DNA of 38,310 nt from Paeniroseomonas aquatica (GCF_030409335.1 NZ_JAUFPN010000152.1:1-38310); one strand, 5' to 3'; shown: positions 16,406-26,058, counted from the stretch's first letter. The notes: a model not told the origin generated them from the letters alone. Program-made: numbers and translations.

Positions 16406-17152
16406 ATGAAGCCCTTGGCCAGGAAACCGATCCCGATGCCCGCCGACACCCTGCTCTCCGAGGCCACCGAGCTGCTGGCCCCGAATGCCGCCGCCTCCGA
16501 GGTGCGCGGGCTGATCGACAATGCCACCGCCGACCGGCTCTACGGCTGGGCCTGGGACGCCGCCCATCCGGGCCACCGGGTGAAGGTGGAGCTGCGCCTC
16601 GCCGGGGAGGTGGTGGCGACCACCATCGCCGACTACGCTCGCCCCGACCTCGCCAAGCACGGCGTCGGGGACGGCAGCCATGCCTTCGAGTTCCCCCTGC
16701 TGCGGCAGTGGTTCCGCCAGTTGCGCGACCTCAGCGTCGTCGCCTTCGGCAGGGACGGCAGCGAGTTCCTGATCCCGGTGCATGCCCGAGGCCAGGAGGA
16801 GATGCTGGTGCCGGCCCAGGCCACCGCCCAGCTGCAAAGCGCGGCCGAGGCGCTGCTGGTGGAGCACCAGAGCGTCCGCCGCGAGATCGAGGTCCTGCGC
16901 CAGCGCAGCGCCGAGCTGCCGGAAGCCACGGCCGTCGCGGCCATCGCCAAGGCCGGGCAGGACCTGCAGCGCCGGCTGGATTCGCTCGAGCTCTGGATCA
17001 CCCGCCTCGATGGCCGACTGGCCGAGATCGCCCGGCCGGCGGCCCCGCGGGACCGAGGCCGGGTGGACATCTGGCAGGCGGTGCTGATCGCCCTGATCTT
17101 CGCCGCGATCAGCGCGGCGGCGGCCGTCGTCGTCGTCCGGCGCGGGTTCTAA
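16406..17152 (+). CDS. Tail-anchored coiled-coil protein with GW/RPDL accessory domain
   Basis: A 248-residue protein of unknown function in three parts. Residues about 33-125 carry a GWAWDAAHPGHRVKVELRL...RPDL...FEF pattern of the kind found next to glycosyltransferase domains. Residues about 137-210 are a helix-rich, probably coiled-coil region with repeated Glu/Arg/Leu. Residues about 222-244 are a single hydrophobic segment (AVLIALIFAAISAAAAVVVV) with three residues after it (RGF). The topology suggests a C-tail anchor with the bulk in the cytoplasm. It sits between the GT4 and the ABC genes with gaps of 1 and 6 bases, so a scaffold between glycosylation and export is a fair hypothesis. 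I do not recognise a named family. Confidence 0.75.
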   Translation: MKPLARKPIPMPADTLLSEATELLAPNAAASEVRGLIDNATADRLYGWAWDAAHPGHRVKVELRLAGEVVATTIADYARPDLAKHGVGDGSHAFEFPLLRQWFRQLRDLSVVAFGRDGSEFLIPVHARGQEEMLVPAQATAQLQSAAEALLVEHQSVRREIEVLRQRSAELPEATAVAAIAKAGQDLQRRLDSLELWITRLDGRLAEIARPAAPRDRGRVDIWQAVLIALIFAAISAAAAVVVVRRGF

Positions 17153-17158
17153 CCCCCG

Positions 17159-18940
17159 GTGGCACAGGCCCCCCTGGAGCGCCCCGCCGAAGCCCTGCTG
17201 CGGGAAGCGATCGAGACGGTCATGAAGACCGCCAACGGCTGGATCAAGCTGCTGGTGGCGCTCGGCCTGGTCAGCACGCTGGCGAGCTTCGCCATGCTGT
17301 TCAGCCGGATGGAGCTGATCCGCCGGGTGCCGATCACCCAGAGCTATGATTCGATCGAGTCGATCCTGGTCTTCTGGGCCGCGATCCTGGCGGTCATCGC
17401 GGTGCTCGGCTTCCTCCAGGGCATCGCCTTCACCCACCTGTCCCGCTTCATCTCCAGCCGCCTGGGCGTGCCGGCGGTGCTGGCCACCGCCCAGCGTGCC
17501 GGCCGGCCGGAGGCCATTTCCAGCGCCGTGCTGGCGGATCTCGAGATGGTCCGCACCACGCTGGCCGGCGCCGCCAGCCACACCTGCGTCGCGCTGATCG
17601 CCAGCCCGCTGCTGGTGCCGCTGCTGATGCTGGTGCATTTCTACTACGCCGTCGTCGCCCTGCTGTTCTGCTTCGCCGCGCTGCTGATCAGCCTGGCGCT
17701 GGCGCGGGCCGCCAACCAGGCGGCGGCGCTGACGACGAACAGCACCGCCCAGGCCTATGGCCTCGCGGCGGATGCGATGCGCTCGGGCGAAGCGGTATTG
17801 GCCATGGGCATGCTGCCGCGCCTGGTGCGGCTCTGGACCAGCGTCAGCACCGACACCGCCGGGGAGGCCTGGCTGGCCCAGCGGAAGGCCGCGCGCCTCA
17901 CCCTCGCGCTCGACGTGCTGATGGGCAGCTTCCGCGGCACCATCGTCTTCCTCGGCACGGTCCTCGCCTTCTCCGGCGCCCGGCTCGATCCCGCCTGGGC
18001 GGGTGCCGTGCTGGTGGTCTTCCAGCTGATCAAGCCCTTCACCGAATTCGGGGAGACCCGCATGACCCTGGGTGAGGGCTTGGCCGCCTGGCGCCGCCTG
18101 CGGGCGCTGGTGAGGGACACCACGCCGGTCGCGGATGGCATCCCCTTCCCCTGCCCGCATGGCCGGCTGGTGGTCGAGCACATGAGCTTCGCCTTCCGCG
18201 GCCCGGTGCCGCCGCTGCTGCGGAACATCGAGCTGACGGTCGAGCCCGGCAGCATCGTCGCCATCGTCGGCGCCTCGGGCGGCGGCAAGTCCACCCTGCT
18301 GCGGCTGCTGGTGGGGCTGTTCCGGCCGACCGCGGGCGGCGTCTACCTGGATGGCCACGCCACCCACCAATGGGACCGCCGGGACTTCGCCCGGCACGTC
18401 GGCTTCCTGCCGCAGGAGCCTCTGCTCTCGCGCGGCACCGCTGCCGAGGTGATCGCCCGGCTCGAGGAGCCGGACATGGAATTGGTCCTCGAGGCCTCCC
18501 GCCGGGCCGGGGCGCATGACATCATTGCCGGCCTGCCGCAGGGCTATGCGACCGAGATCAGCGGCAACTACCAGCTCTCCATGGGCCAGCGCCACCGCAT
18601 CGCCCTGGCCCGCGCCCTCTATGGCCGGCCCAAGCTGCTGCTGCTGGACGAGCTCGCCGGCTCGATGGACCAGGAGGGCGAGGCCCAGGTGGCGGCGCTG
18701 CTCGGCCTGCTCCGGCAGGAAGGCACCTCGGTCGTCTTCTCGACCCATCGCCCCGGCCTCGTCGCCGTGGCGGACCGGGTGCTGGCGCTGCGCAACGGCA
18801 CACTGGTGCCGGCCGGCGAGGAATTGCCGCGCCTGCTGGGCACCGGCCGCGGCGGCCGGCCGGGGCGCCAGGCGCCCGAGCCGGTCGCCATCGGCCAGGC
18901 GCCCGCCCAGCTCACCGGCCGCGGGGCCGCCGCGGCATGA
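17159..18940 (+). CDS. Type I secretion ABC half-transporter, subunit 1
   Basis: A 593-residue membrane-plus-ATPase protein of PrtD/RsaD-like build without an N-terminal peptidase domain. Hydrophobic segments lie at about 30-50, 68-90, 142-160, 163-183 and 260-290. The nucleotide-binding domain has Walker A GASGGGKST (371-379), Q-loop Gln419, signature LSMGQ (473-477), Walker B LLLLDE (493-498) and switch His530. The catalytic Glu498 is present, but the signature departs from LSGGQ and the D-loop reads GSMD. A Gly/Ala/Pro-rich tail follows residue 560. The start is GTG 17159; ATG 17222 is possible. It overlaps the second ABC gene by 4 bases (ATGA). Confidence 0.9.
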   Translation: MAQAPLERPAEALLREAIETVMKTANGWIKLLVALGLVSTLASFAMLFSRMELIRRVPITQSYDSIESILVFWAAILAVIAVLGFLQGIAFTHLSRFISSRLGVPAVLATAQRAGRPEAISSAVLADLEMVRTTLAGAASHTCVALIASPLLVPLLMLVHFYYAVVALLFCFAALLISLALARAANQAAALTTNSTAQAYGLAADAMRSGEAVLAMGMLPRLVRLWTSVSTDTAGEAWLAQRKAARLTLALDVLMGSFRGTIVFLGTVLAFSGARLDPAWAGAVLVVFQLIKPFTEFGETRMTLGEGLAAWRRLRALVRDTTPVADGIPFPCPHGRLVVEHMSFAFRGPVPPLLRNIELTVEPGSIVAIVGASGGGKSTLLRLLVGLFRPTAGGVYLDGHATHQWDRRDFARHVGFLPQEPLLSRGTAAEVIARLEEPDMELVLEASRRAGAHDIIAGLPQGYATEISGNYQLSMGQRHRIALARALYGRPKLLLLDELAGSMDQEGEAQVAALLGLLRQEGTSVVFSTHRPGLVAVADRVLALRNGTLVPAGEELPRLLGTGRGGRPGRQAPEPVAIGQAPAQLTGRGAAAA

Positions 18941-20643
18941 CGCCCGCAGCGCACCCGCCCGGCACCGGCAGCTGGCTCCGCCCCCGCGAGATCGGCATCA
19001 CGCCGCTCTTCGTGCTGACCATCCTCCTGCTCACCTTCGGCGGGCTGATGGGCATCTTCGTCTTCATCCTGAGCAGCGCCCACATCAGCGACGGCGTGAT
19101 GGAGACCCGCAACTCCGACACCGTCATCGGCCTGGCGCTGGTCTTCGTCTTCTGCACCGTCGCCTCGCACTACTACGGCCACCGCCGGTCGCTCATGCTG
19201 CAGGCGGTCGCCGAGCGGTTCGGCCTGCGGCTGCGGGCCGAGGCGATGCAGGCGGCGATCCGCAATTCGGTCCGCCGCGACCTGGCCTCCGGGGTCACGG
19301 TCCTGCAGGACATCTCCGCGGTGCAGCGCTTCGTCAGCGGCGGGGCGGTGACCGGCACGCTCGACATGTCGGCCGCCTTGGTCTCGCTGGCCTTCCTCTT
19401 CTACCTGGACGCCGGCTCAGGCTGGATCACCCTAACCGGCATCGCCATCATCATGCTGGTGGCCTACGTGATGAAGCGCACCGTCGCCCATCTCGCCCGC
19501 GATACCGACACCAAGCTGGACGAGGCCTCCGCCCAGCTCTCGGGCCAGCTGCTGCATCCCGACGTGGTGCGCGGCCTCGGCCAGCTGCCGGCCACCATGT
19601 TCCGCTGGCAGCGGCGCTACGACCGGGCGCTGGACAGCGCCAGCAAGGCGCAGAGCCGCGGCAACGCCATCCGCGAGATCGAAAGCATCGTCTCGAGCCT
19701 CTGCCTCATGGCACTGATGCTGCACGGGCTGCTGCTGATCATCGAGAACAACGGCACCATCGGCCTGCTCATCAGCACCTACTTCCTCGCCAGCCATGCC
19801 ATGAGCCCCTTCTCCGGCCTGCTCACGCAGTGGGAGAGCTGGAACAGCGGCGCGCGGTCCTGGCGCCGGCTGAAGCAGGTGATGACCCTGGATGGCGAGG
19901 CCCCGGCCCGTCCGCCCGAGCCCGATGCCCCGCCCGGCCTGCTGATCGATGCGGTCAGCTTCTGGCCCGAGGGGCGCGAGCGGCCGATCATCAGCGGCCT
20001 CACCCTGGCGCTGCGCCCCGGCGCCGTCGTCACGGTCGAGGGCCGCAACGGCGTCGGGAAAAGCACCCTGCTGCGGCTGGTGCTCGGGCTGCTGGAGCCG
20101 ACCGCGGGCCGCATCCTGCTCAATGGCCAGGACACCTTCTTCTGCGACCGCGGGACGCTCGGCGCCCGCATCGGCTACCTGCCGCAGGACGTCCAGCTGC
20201 TGGAGGCCGACATCTACACCAATATCGGCCGCGGGCCGGATGCGCCGCCCGACCTGGTGGTCGCCGCCGCCCGCGCCGCCGGGGCGCATGAGATGATCGG
20301 CCGCATGCCGCTGGGCTACCAGACCCCCTCCGGCACCACCGCCGGCCTCTCCGCCGGCCAGCGCCGCCTGGTGGCCCTCGCCCGGGCGCTCTACCGCGAT
20401 CCGGAGCTGCTGGTGCTGGACGAGCCCGAGGTCGGGCTGGACGGCCCCGCCCGCAACGCCCTCCGCGCCGCGGTGGAACGCACCCGCCTCGCCGGCGGCG
20501 TGGTCCTGGTGGTGACGCACGAACCCCATACCTGGAACGACGTCACCGACTACCGGCTGAAGCTCGGTGCCGACGGCATCTGGGAACTCGCCGCCGCCCA
20601 GCGCGAGGAAGGCAAGGAGCCGCATTTTGCAACAATTGGTTGA
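18937..20643 (+). CDS. Type I secretion ABC half-transporter, subunit 2
   Basis: A 568-residue half-transporter related to, but clearly different from, the preceding gene. Membrane segments lie at about 22-47, 62-78, 140-158, 166-180 and 250-285. ATPase motifs are Walker A GRNGVGKST (369-377), Q-loop Gln417, signature LSAGQ (471-475), Walker B LLVLDE (491-496, catalytic Glu496) and switch His528. Well-known type I exporters (HlyB, PrtD) are homodimers encoded by one gene. Translational coupling of two different halves suggests a heterodimer. Its 3' end contains the ribosome-binding site and start of the HlyD-family gene. Confidence 0.9.
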   Translation: MTPAAHPPGTGSWLRPREIGITPLFVLTILLLTFGGLMGIFVFILSSAHISDGVMETRNSDTVIGLALVFVFCTVASHYYGHRRSLMLQAVAERFGLRLRAEAMQAAIRNSVRRDLASGVTVLQDISAVQRFVSGGAVTGTLDMSAALVSLAFLFYLDAGSGWITLTGIAIIMLVAYVMKRTVAHLARDTDTKLDEASAQLSGQLLHPDVVRGLGQLPATMFRWQRRYDRALDSASKAQSRGNAIREIESIVSSLCLMALMLHGLLLIIENNGTIGLLISTYFLASHAMSPFSGLLTQWESWNSGARSWRRLKQVMTLDGEAPARPPEPDAPPGLLIDAVSFWPEGRERPIISGLTLALRPGAVVTVEGRNGVGKSTLLRLVLGLLEPTAGRILLNGQDTFFCDRGTLGARIGYLPQDVQLLEADIYTNIGRGPDAPPDLVVAAARAAGAHEMIGRMPLGYQTPSGTTAGLSAGQRRLVALARALYRDPELLVLDEPEVGLDGPARNALRAAVERTRLAGGVVLVVTHEPHTWNDVTDYRLKLGADGIWELAAAQREEGKEPHFATIG

Positions 20644-22000
20644 GCGCAGCCGGTCGACGGCGCTGCCCCCGCCGGTTCCGCTGGAATCCCTCCAGAAGCA
20701 GCTGGAACTCTCGATCAAGAGCCCGCCCGTCAGCCGGGTCGTCCGCACCTCGCTGCTGGCGATCGGGCTCACCCTGGTGCCCTTCTTCGCCTGGGGCACC
20801 CTGACGGTGATCGAGCGGGCGGTGATCGCCGGCGGCCAGCTGGTGCCCGAGGGCCGGCGCAAGACCGTCAACCTCGCCGAGGCCGGCATCCTGCGCCGGC
20901 TGCTGGTGCAGGAAGGCTCCCTGGTCGCAGCCGGCCAGCCCTTGCTGCAGCTCGACGTCACCCAGGCCGAGGCCAGCGCCGACCAGGCCAAGGCCGCCTT
21001 CTGGGGCGGCCGGGCCCGGGCTACCCGGCTGCGGGCCGAGCAGGACGAGCTGCGGGAGCTGACCTTCCCGGCCAACCTGCTGGCCGCCGCCGCTGCCGAT
21101 CCGGGCATCCAGGTCTTCGTCACCGCCGAGCGGTCGCTGTTCAAGGCCCGCTGGGATGCCTACGACAGCACCGCCGGGGTGCAGGAACGCGCCATCAGCC
21201 AGCTGCGCGAACAGGCGGCCGGCGCCCGGGCGCAGCGCGAGGGTGCCAGCCTGCAGGTACGCACCATCCGCGAGCAGATCGCCGGCTACAACCGGTTGCT
21301 GACCCAGGGCTATGCCTCCCGCTTCACCGTGCTCAACCTGCAGCAGTCCGAAGCCGGCTTCGTCGCCAGCATCGGCCAGGCCCTGGCGCAGGAAGGCCAG
21401 CTGCGGGAGGGCATCATCCAGGCCGAGCGCCAGCTCGCCGGCCTGCGGCTGACCCGGCTGTCCGAGATCGCCAACGACCTCCAGGCCACCGAGACCGCCA
21501 TCGCCAGCGCCGCCCAGCAGCTCCGCGCGGCGCAGGACATCCTGAGCCGGCGGGAGGTGCTGGCGCCGGAGGCCGGCAAGGTCACCAACATCCTCGCCTT
21601 CACCCCGGGCGCCAGCATCCAGCCGGGGCAGCCGGTGCTCGACCTGGTCCCGCAGCAGGACCGGCTGGTGGCCGAGGGCCAGGTCCTGCCGGTCGACATC
21701 GAGCAGGTGGCGGTCGGCCAGCGGGTCAATATCCGGCTCAGCTCCTACCGCACCCGCAGCGTGCCGCTGCTGCATGGCCACGTGACCACGGTCGGCGCGG
21801 ATGTGCAGACCTCCCAGTCAGGCGAGAAGTACTTCCTGGTCCGCGCCGAATTCGACGCCGCTGCGCTGGCCGACAACCCGGAGGTCGTGCCGCAGGCCGG
21901 CATGCCGACCGAGATCTACATCCTCGGCGAGAAGCGGACCCCGCTGAGCTACCTGATGGGCCCGCTGCTCCGTTCCGCCCGCCGCGCCTTCCGGGATTGA
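20627..22000 (+). CDS. HlyD/PrtE-family periplasmic adaptor of type I secretion
   Basis: A 457-residue membrane-fusion protein. A short cytoplasmic N-terminus is followed by one membrane helix (about 40-60), a lipoyl-like half motif (EAGILRRLLVQEGSLVAAGQ), and a long helical hairpin (about 115-330). The second lipoyl half and beta-barrel follow, with a C-terminal PTEIYILGEKRTPLSYLMGP typical of PrtE/HlyD. It bridges the ABC pair to an outer-membrane TolC-type channel, which is not in the window. I chose TTG 20627 because AAGGAG (20614-20619) lies 7 bases upstream. An in-frame ATG at 20567 would overlap the ABC gene by 77 bases. It ends directly at a strong hairpin. Confidence 0.92.
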   Translation: MQQLVERSRSTALPPPVPLESLQKQLELSIKSPPVSRVVRTSLLAIGLTLVPFFAWGTLTVIERAVIAGGQLVPEGRRKTVNLAEAGILRRLLVQEGSLVAAGQPLLQLDVTQAEASADQAKAAFWGGRARATRLRAEQDELRELTFPANLLAAAAADPGIQVFVTAERSLFKARWDAYDSTAGVQERAISQLREQAAGARAQREGASLQVRTIREQIAGYNRLLTQGYASRFTVLNLQQSEAGFVASIGQALAQEGQLREGIIQAERQLAGLRLTRLSEIANDLQATETAIASAAQQLRAAQDILSRREVLAPEAGKVTNILAFTPGASIQPGQPVLDLVPQQDRLVAEGQVLPVDIEQVAVGQRVNIRLSSYRTRSVPLLHGHVTTVGADVQTSQSGEKYFLVRAEFDAAALADNPEVVPQAGMPTEIYILGEKRTPLSYLMGPLLRSARRAFRD

Positions 22001-22022
22001 CGGGGGCGTCGCCGCCCCCGTC
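21999..22022. terminator. Bidirectional terminator-like hairpin at the end of the secretion operon
   Basis: Perfect 10-bp arms GACGGGGGCG and CGCCCCCGTC close a TCGC loop. The hairpin begins in the stop codon of the HlyD-family gene and ends 3 bases before the stop of the convergent TRAP gene. No T-tract is present, so it may end transcription inefficiently or mainly stabilise 3' ends. Confidence 0.65.
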
Positions 22023-22025
22023 CCC

Positions 22026-23129
<1,104 letters not shown>

Positions 23130-23271
23130 GGATATCTCCTCCGGAAGCTTACGGAGGCGGCAGGAACCACGGAAGCGCCCGGCGGGGAACCCCCAAACCC
23201 CGCTAGCCCTCCCCGCCCAGCGGTATAAGCTCCCCGCCAAAGGGCGCCCGACGCCCGACGGAGGAACCACG

Positions 23272-24036
23272 ATGTCCGCAGCCCTCGACGACCAGGTCCG
23301 CGTCTACTGGATGACCGGCTGCACGAGCTGCCTGCGCACCAAGGAATTCCTCGCCCGCCGCCGCGTCCCCTTCCTCTCGCGCAACGTGCTGGTCGACGAC
23401 GGCGCCTATGCCGAGCTCGAGCGCTTCGGCCTCCGCCAGGTCCCCATCGTCACCCGCGGCGAGGCCTGGGCGAATGGCCAGGTGCTGCGCGACGTGGCCG
23501 ACCTCGTCGGCATCGACCTCGGCGCGCCGCAGATCCTGCCCGTCGCGGAACTGCGCCGCCGCCAGGACGCCATCCTCGCCGGCGCCGCCCGCTTCATCGC
23601 GCAGCTGCCGGAGGCGACGCTGGCGACGCAGCTGCCGGACCGGCCGCGCAGCCATGCCGACCTCGCCTACCACATCGTCAACATCGTCGATGCCTTCCTC
23701 GAGCATGAGGCCGGCATCCCGCTGACCTACGAGGCCTATTTCCGCCTGCCCCCCAGCGCCGACCGCGCCGCCCTGCTGACCTATGCCGAGGATGTCCGTG
23801 CCCGCCTGAAAGCTTGGTTCGATGGCCCCGGCCGGACCCGCGACTGGACCAGCACGGCCGAGGTCTACTACGGCGCCCAGTCGCTGCACGAATTCCTCGA
23901 GCGCACCACCTGGCACAGCGGCCAGCACACCCGCCAGCTCATGTGGGTGCTGGAGGGCATGGGGATCGAGCCCGACGGCAAGCTCGACGACGCGCTCTGG
24001 GCCGGGCTGCCCATGCCCGAGGAAGTCTGGGGCTGA
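23272..24036 (+). CDS. Glutaredoxin-DinB domain fusion protein
   Basis: A 254-residue two-domain protein. Residues about 8-82 are glutaredoxin-like with a CTSC redox site (VYWMTGCTSCLRTKEFL) and the cis-Pro strand RQVPIVTRG. Residues about 95-240 resemble DinB/YfiT-type four-helix bundles, with spaced His residues (HADLAYHIVNIVDAFLEHE and WHSGQHTRQLMWVLEGM) that could bind a divalent metal. DinB-fold proteins include thiol-dependent transferases, so an enzyme using a thiol cofactor is plausible. GGAGG lies 8 bases before the ATG. Four bases separate it from the nitronate monooxygenase gene. Confidence 0.82.
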   Translation: MSAALDDQVRVYWMTGCTSCLRTKEFLARRRVPFLSRNVLVDDGAYAELERFGLRQVPIVTRGEAWANGQVLRDVADLVGIDLGAPQILPVAELRRRQDAILAGAARFIAQLPEATLATQLPDRPRSHADLAYHIVNIVDAFLEHEAGIPLTYEAYFRLPPSADRAALLTYAEDVRARLKAWFDGPGRTRDWTSTAEVYYGAQSLHEFLERTTWHSGQHTRQLMWVLEGMGIEPDGKLDDALWAGLPMPEEVWG

Positions 24037-24040
24037 GGCC

Positions 24041-25183
24041 ATGGCGCTGACCACCCGCCTCTGCGGCCTGCTCGGCATCCGCCATCCCATCCTGCTTGCC
24101 GGGATGGGAAGGGCCAGCACGCCGGAACTCGCCGCCGCCGTCTCCAATGCCGGCGGCCTCGGCGTGCTCGGCGCCGCCGCCTGCGGCCCCAACCAGCTGC
24201 GCGACTGGATCCGCCACACCCGGGCGCTGACCGACCGGCCCTTCGGCGTCGATACCCTGCTCCCCGCCTCGGTCCGCCGCGGCGCCAAGCCGGGCAACAG
24301 CGGCGGCCCGACGGCGGAGGAGATGCTGCCGCAGCACCGCGCCTTCGCCGCCGCCTTCCTCGCCCGCGAAGGCCTCGAAGCCCCGGACCAGGCGACCATC
24401 GACCACTGGCAGGACCGCGACCCCGCCGACCGCGACGGCCCCCGCCCGCTCTCCCAGGCCTTCTTCGAAGCGCAGATGGAGGTGGTGATCGAGGAGAAGG
24501 TCGCGGTCTATGCCGCCGGCCTCGGCAACCCTGGCCCCTGGATGGAAAGGCTGAAGGCCAACGGCACCCTGGTCATGGCGGTCGTCGGCGCCACCCGCCA
24601 CGCCCTGCAGGTGGCCGAAGCGGGCGTCGACGTCATCGTGGCCCAGGGCCATGACGGCGGCGGCCACAACTCCCCCATCGGCACCATGGCGCTGATCCCG
24701 CAGGTGGTGGATGCGCTCGGCGGCCGGGTCCCGGTGGTCGGCGCCGGCGGCATCGGCGACGGGCGCGGCCTCGCCGCCGCGCTCATGCTCGGCGCCGAGG
24801 GCGCCTGGATCGGCACCGCCTTCCTCGCCACGGATGAATCCGGCATCAGCCCGGCGCAGAAGCAGGCGCTGGTGGAGGGCCTGGACGAGGGCACCACCGT
24901 CTCCCGCTCGGTCACGGGCAAGCCGGCCCGCATGGTCAGGAACCGCTGGGCCGCCGCCTATGCCGAGGCCGGGCTGGAGCCGCTGCCGATGCCCTTCCAG
25001 GGCGCCGTCTCCACCGCGGTCACCGTCGCCGGCATGGCCGCCGGCCGGGCCGAGATCTGGGGCGGCTTCGCCGGCCAGGGGCTCGGGATGATCCACGGCA
25101 TCCGCCCGGCGGCCGAGGTCATGGCCGGGATCGTCGCCGGCGCCGAGCAGGCGCTGCGCCGCACCGGCACCATCGTCAGCTAA
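24041..25183 (+). CDS. Nitronate monooxygenase-family FMN flavoprotein
   Basis: A 380-residue TIM-barrel FMN enzyme of the 2-nitropropane dioxygenase family. Landmarks are HPILLAGMGRASTPELAAAVSNAGGLG near the start, AQGHDGGGHN (about 201-210, with the His region used in catalysis), and PVVGAGGIGDGRGLAAALMLGAEGAWIGTAF (phosphate-binding). An insert of about 60 residues (about 80-140) sits between the N-terminal strands and the EVVIEEKV segment. The family oxidises nitronates, but some members act on other substrates, including enoyl compounds. It is co-directional with an enoyl-CoA hydratase gene 10 bases downstream. Confidence 0.9.
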   Translation: MALTTRLCGLLGIRHPILLAGMGRASTPELAAAVSNAGGLGVLGAAACGPNQLRDWIRHTRALTDRPFGVDTLLPASVRRGAKPGNSGGPTAEEMLPQHRAFAAAFLAREGLEAPDQATIDHWQDRDPADRDGPRPLSQAFFEAQMEVVIEEKVAVYAAGLGNPGPWMERLKANGTLVMAVVGATRHALQVAEAGVDVIVAQGHDGGGHNSPIGTMALIPQVVDALGGRVPVVGAGGIGDGRGLAAALMLGAEGAWIGTAFLATDESGISPAQKQALVEGLDEGTTVSRSVTGKPARMVRNRWAAAYAEAGLEPLPMPFQGAVSTAVTVAGMAAGRAEIWGGFAGQGLGMIHGIRPAAEVMAGIVAGAEQALRRTGTIVS

Positions 25184-25193
25184 GGACTCCCGC

Positions 25194-25970
25194 ATGACCG
25201 AAGCCGTCCTCTTCGAGATCGCCGAGCCGCATGTCGCCCTCGTCACCATCAACCGGCCGGAGGCGCGCAACGCGGTCAACGGCGCCGTCGCCGCCGGGCT
25301 GGAGGCCGCGGTGGACCGGGTCGAGGCCGACCCCGAGCTCTGGGCGGTGGTGCTGACCGGCGCCGGGCCGCATGCCTTCTGCGCCGGTGCGGACCTCAAA
25401 GCCGTCTCGGCCGGGCAGAGCGCCAGCCTCGCCACCGAGCGAGGCGGCTTCGGCGGCTTCACCCGCGCCAGGCGGACCAAGCTCTGGATCGCCGCGGCGC
25501 AGGGCCATGCCCTGGCCGGCGGGTTGGAGCTGCTGCTGGCCTGCGACCTCGCCATCGCCGCGGAGGGCGCCACCTTCGGCCTGCCGGAGGTGAAGCGCAG
25601 CCTGGTCGCTGCCGCCGGCGGGGTCTTCCGTCTGCCGCGCGCCCTGCCCAAGGCGGTCGCCCTGCACATGATCGCCACCGGCGAGCCGATCAGCGCGGCG
25701 ACCGCCCTGCAGCACGGCCTGGTCAATGCCGTCGTCCCGGCGGCGGAGGTGCTCGAGGCCGCCCGGGCCCTGGCCCGCAAGGTCACCGCCAACGCCCCGA
25801 TCGCCGTGCGCGAGAGCCTCGCCATCGCCCGCCAGGCGGCGGAGCTGGACGAGGAGACGCTCTGGCGCCTCAGCCGCGCCGCCAGCGAGCGGATGAAGCT
25901 GACCGAGGATTTCCAGGAAGGCCCCCGCGCCTTCGTCGAGAAGCGGGCGCCCCGCTGGACCGGGCGCTAG
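25194..25970 (+). CDS. Enoyl-CoA hydratase/isomerase (crotonase) family protein
   Basis: A 258-residue crotonase. It has the substrate-binding start INRPEARNAVN, the oxyanion-hole segments FCAGADLKA (about 62-70) and ALAGGLEL (about 106-113), and both hydratase glutamates, Glu112 and Glu132, spaced 20 residues apart as in true hydratases. It would add water to 2-enoyl-CoA in beta-oxidation or an amino-acid or aromatic degradation route. The chain specificity is unknown. It follows the nitronate monooxygenase gene after 10 bases. Confidence 0.92.
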   Translation: MTEAVLFEIAEPHVALVTINRPEARNAVNGAVAAGLEAAVDRVEADPELWAVVLTGAGPHAFCAGADLKAVSAGQSASLATERGGFGGFTRARRTKLWIAAAQGHALAGGLELLLACDLAIAAEGATFGLPEVKRSLVAAAGGVFRLPRALPKAVALHMIATGEPISAATALQHGLVNAVVPAAEVLEAARALARKVTANAPIAVRESLAIARQAAELDEETLWRLSRAASERMKLTEDFQEGPRAFVEKRAPRWTGR

Positions 25971-26058
25971 CCCGCCGGGGCGGCGGGACCGGCTTGCCGC
26001 GGCGACGGATCGAAACGGCCGCTCCGGCGGAACCAAGCAACGGGAGGTCACGACAACC

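Noticed and set aside
16268-18748. 826-codon minus-strand open frame
   Set aside because: It is opposite the tail-anchored and ABC genes, is low complexity, and the sense strand has full ATPase motifs.
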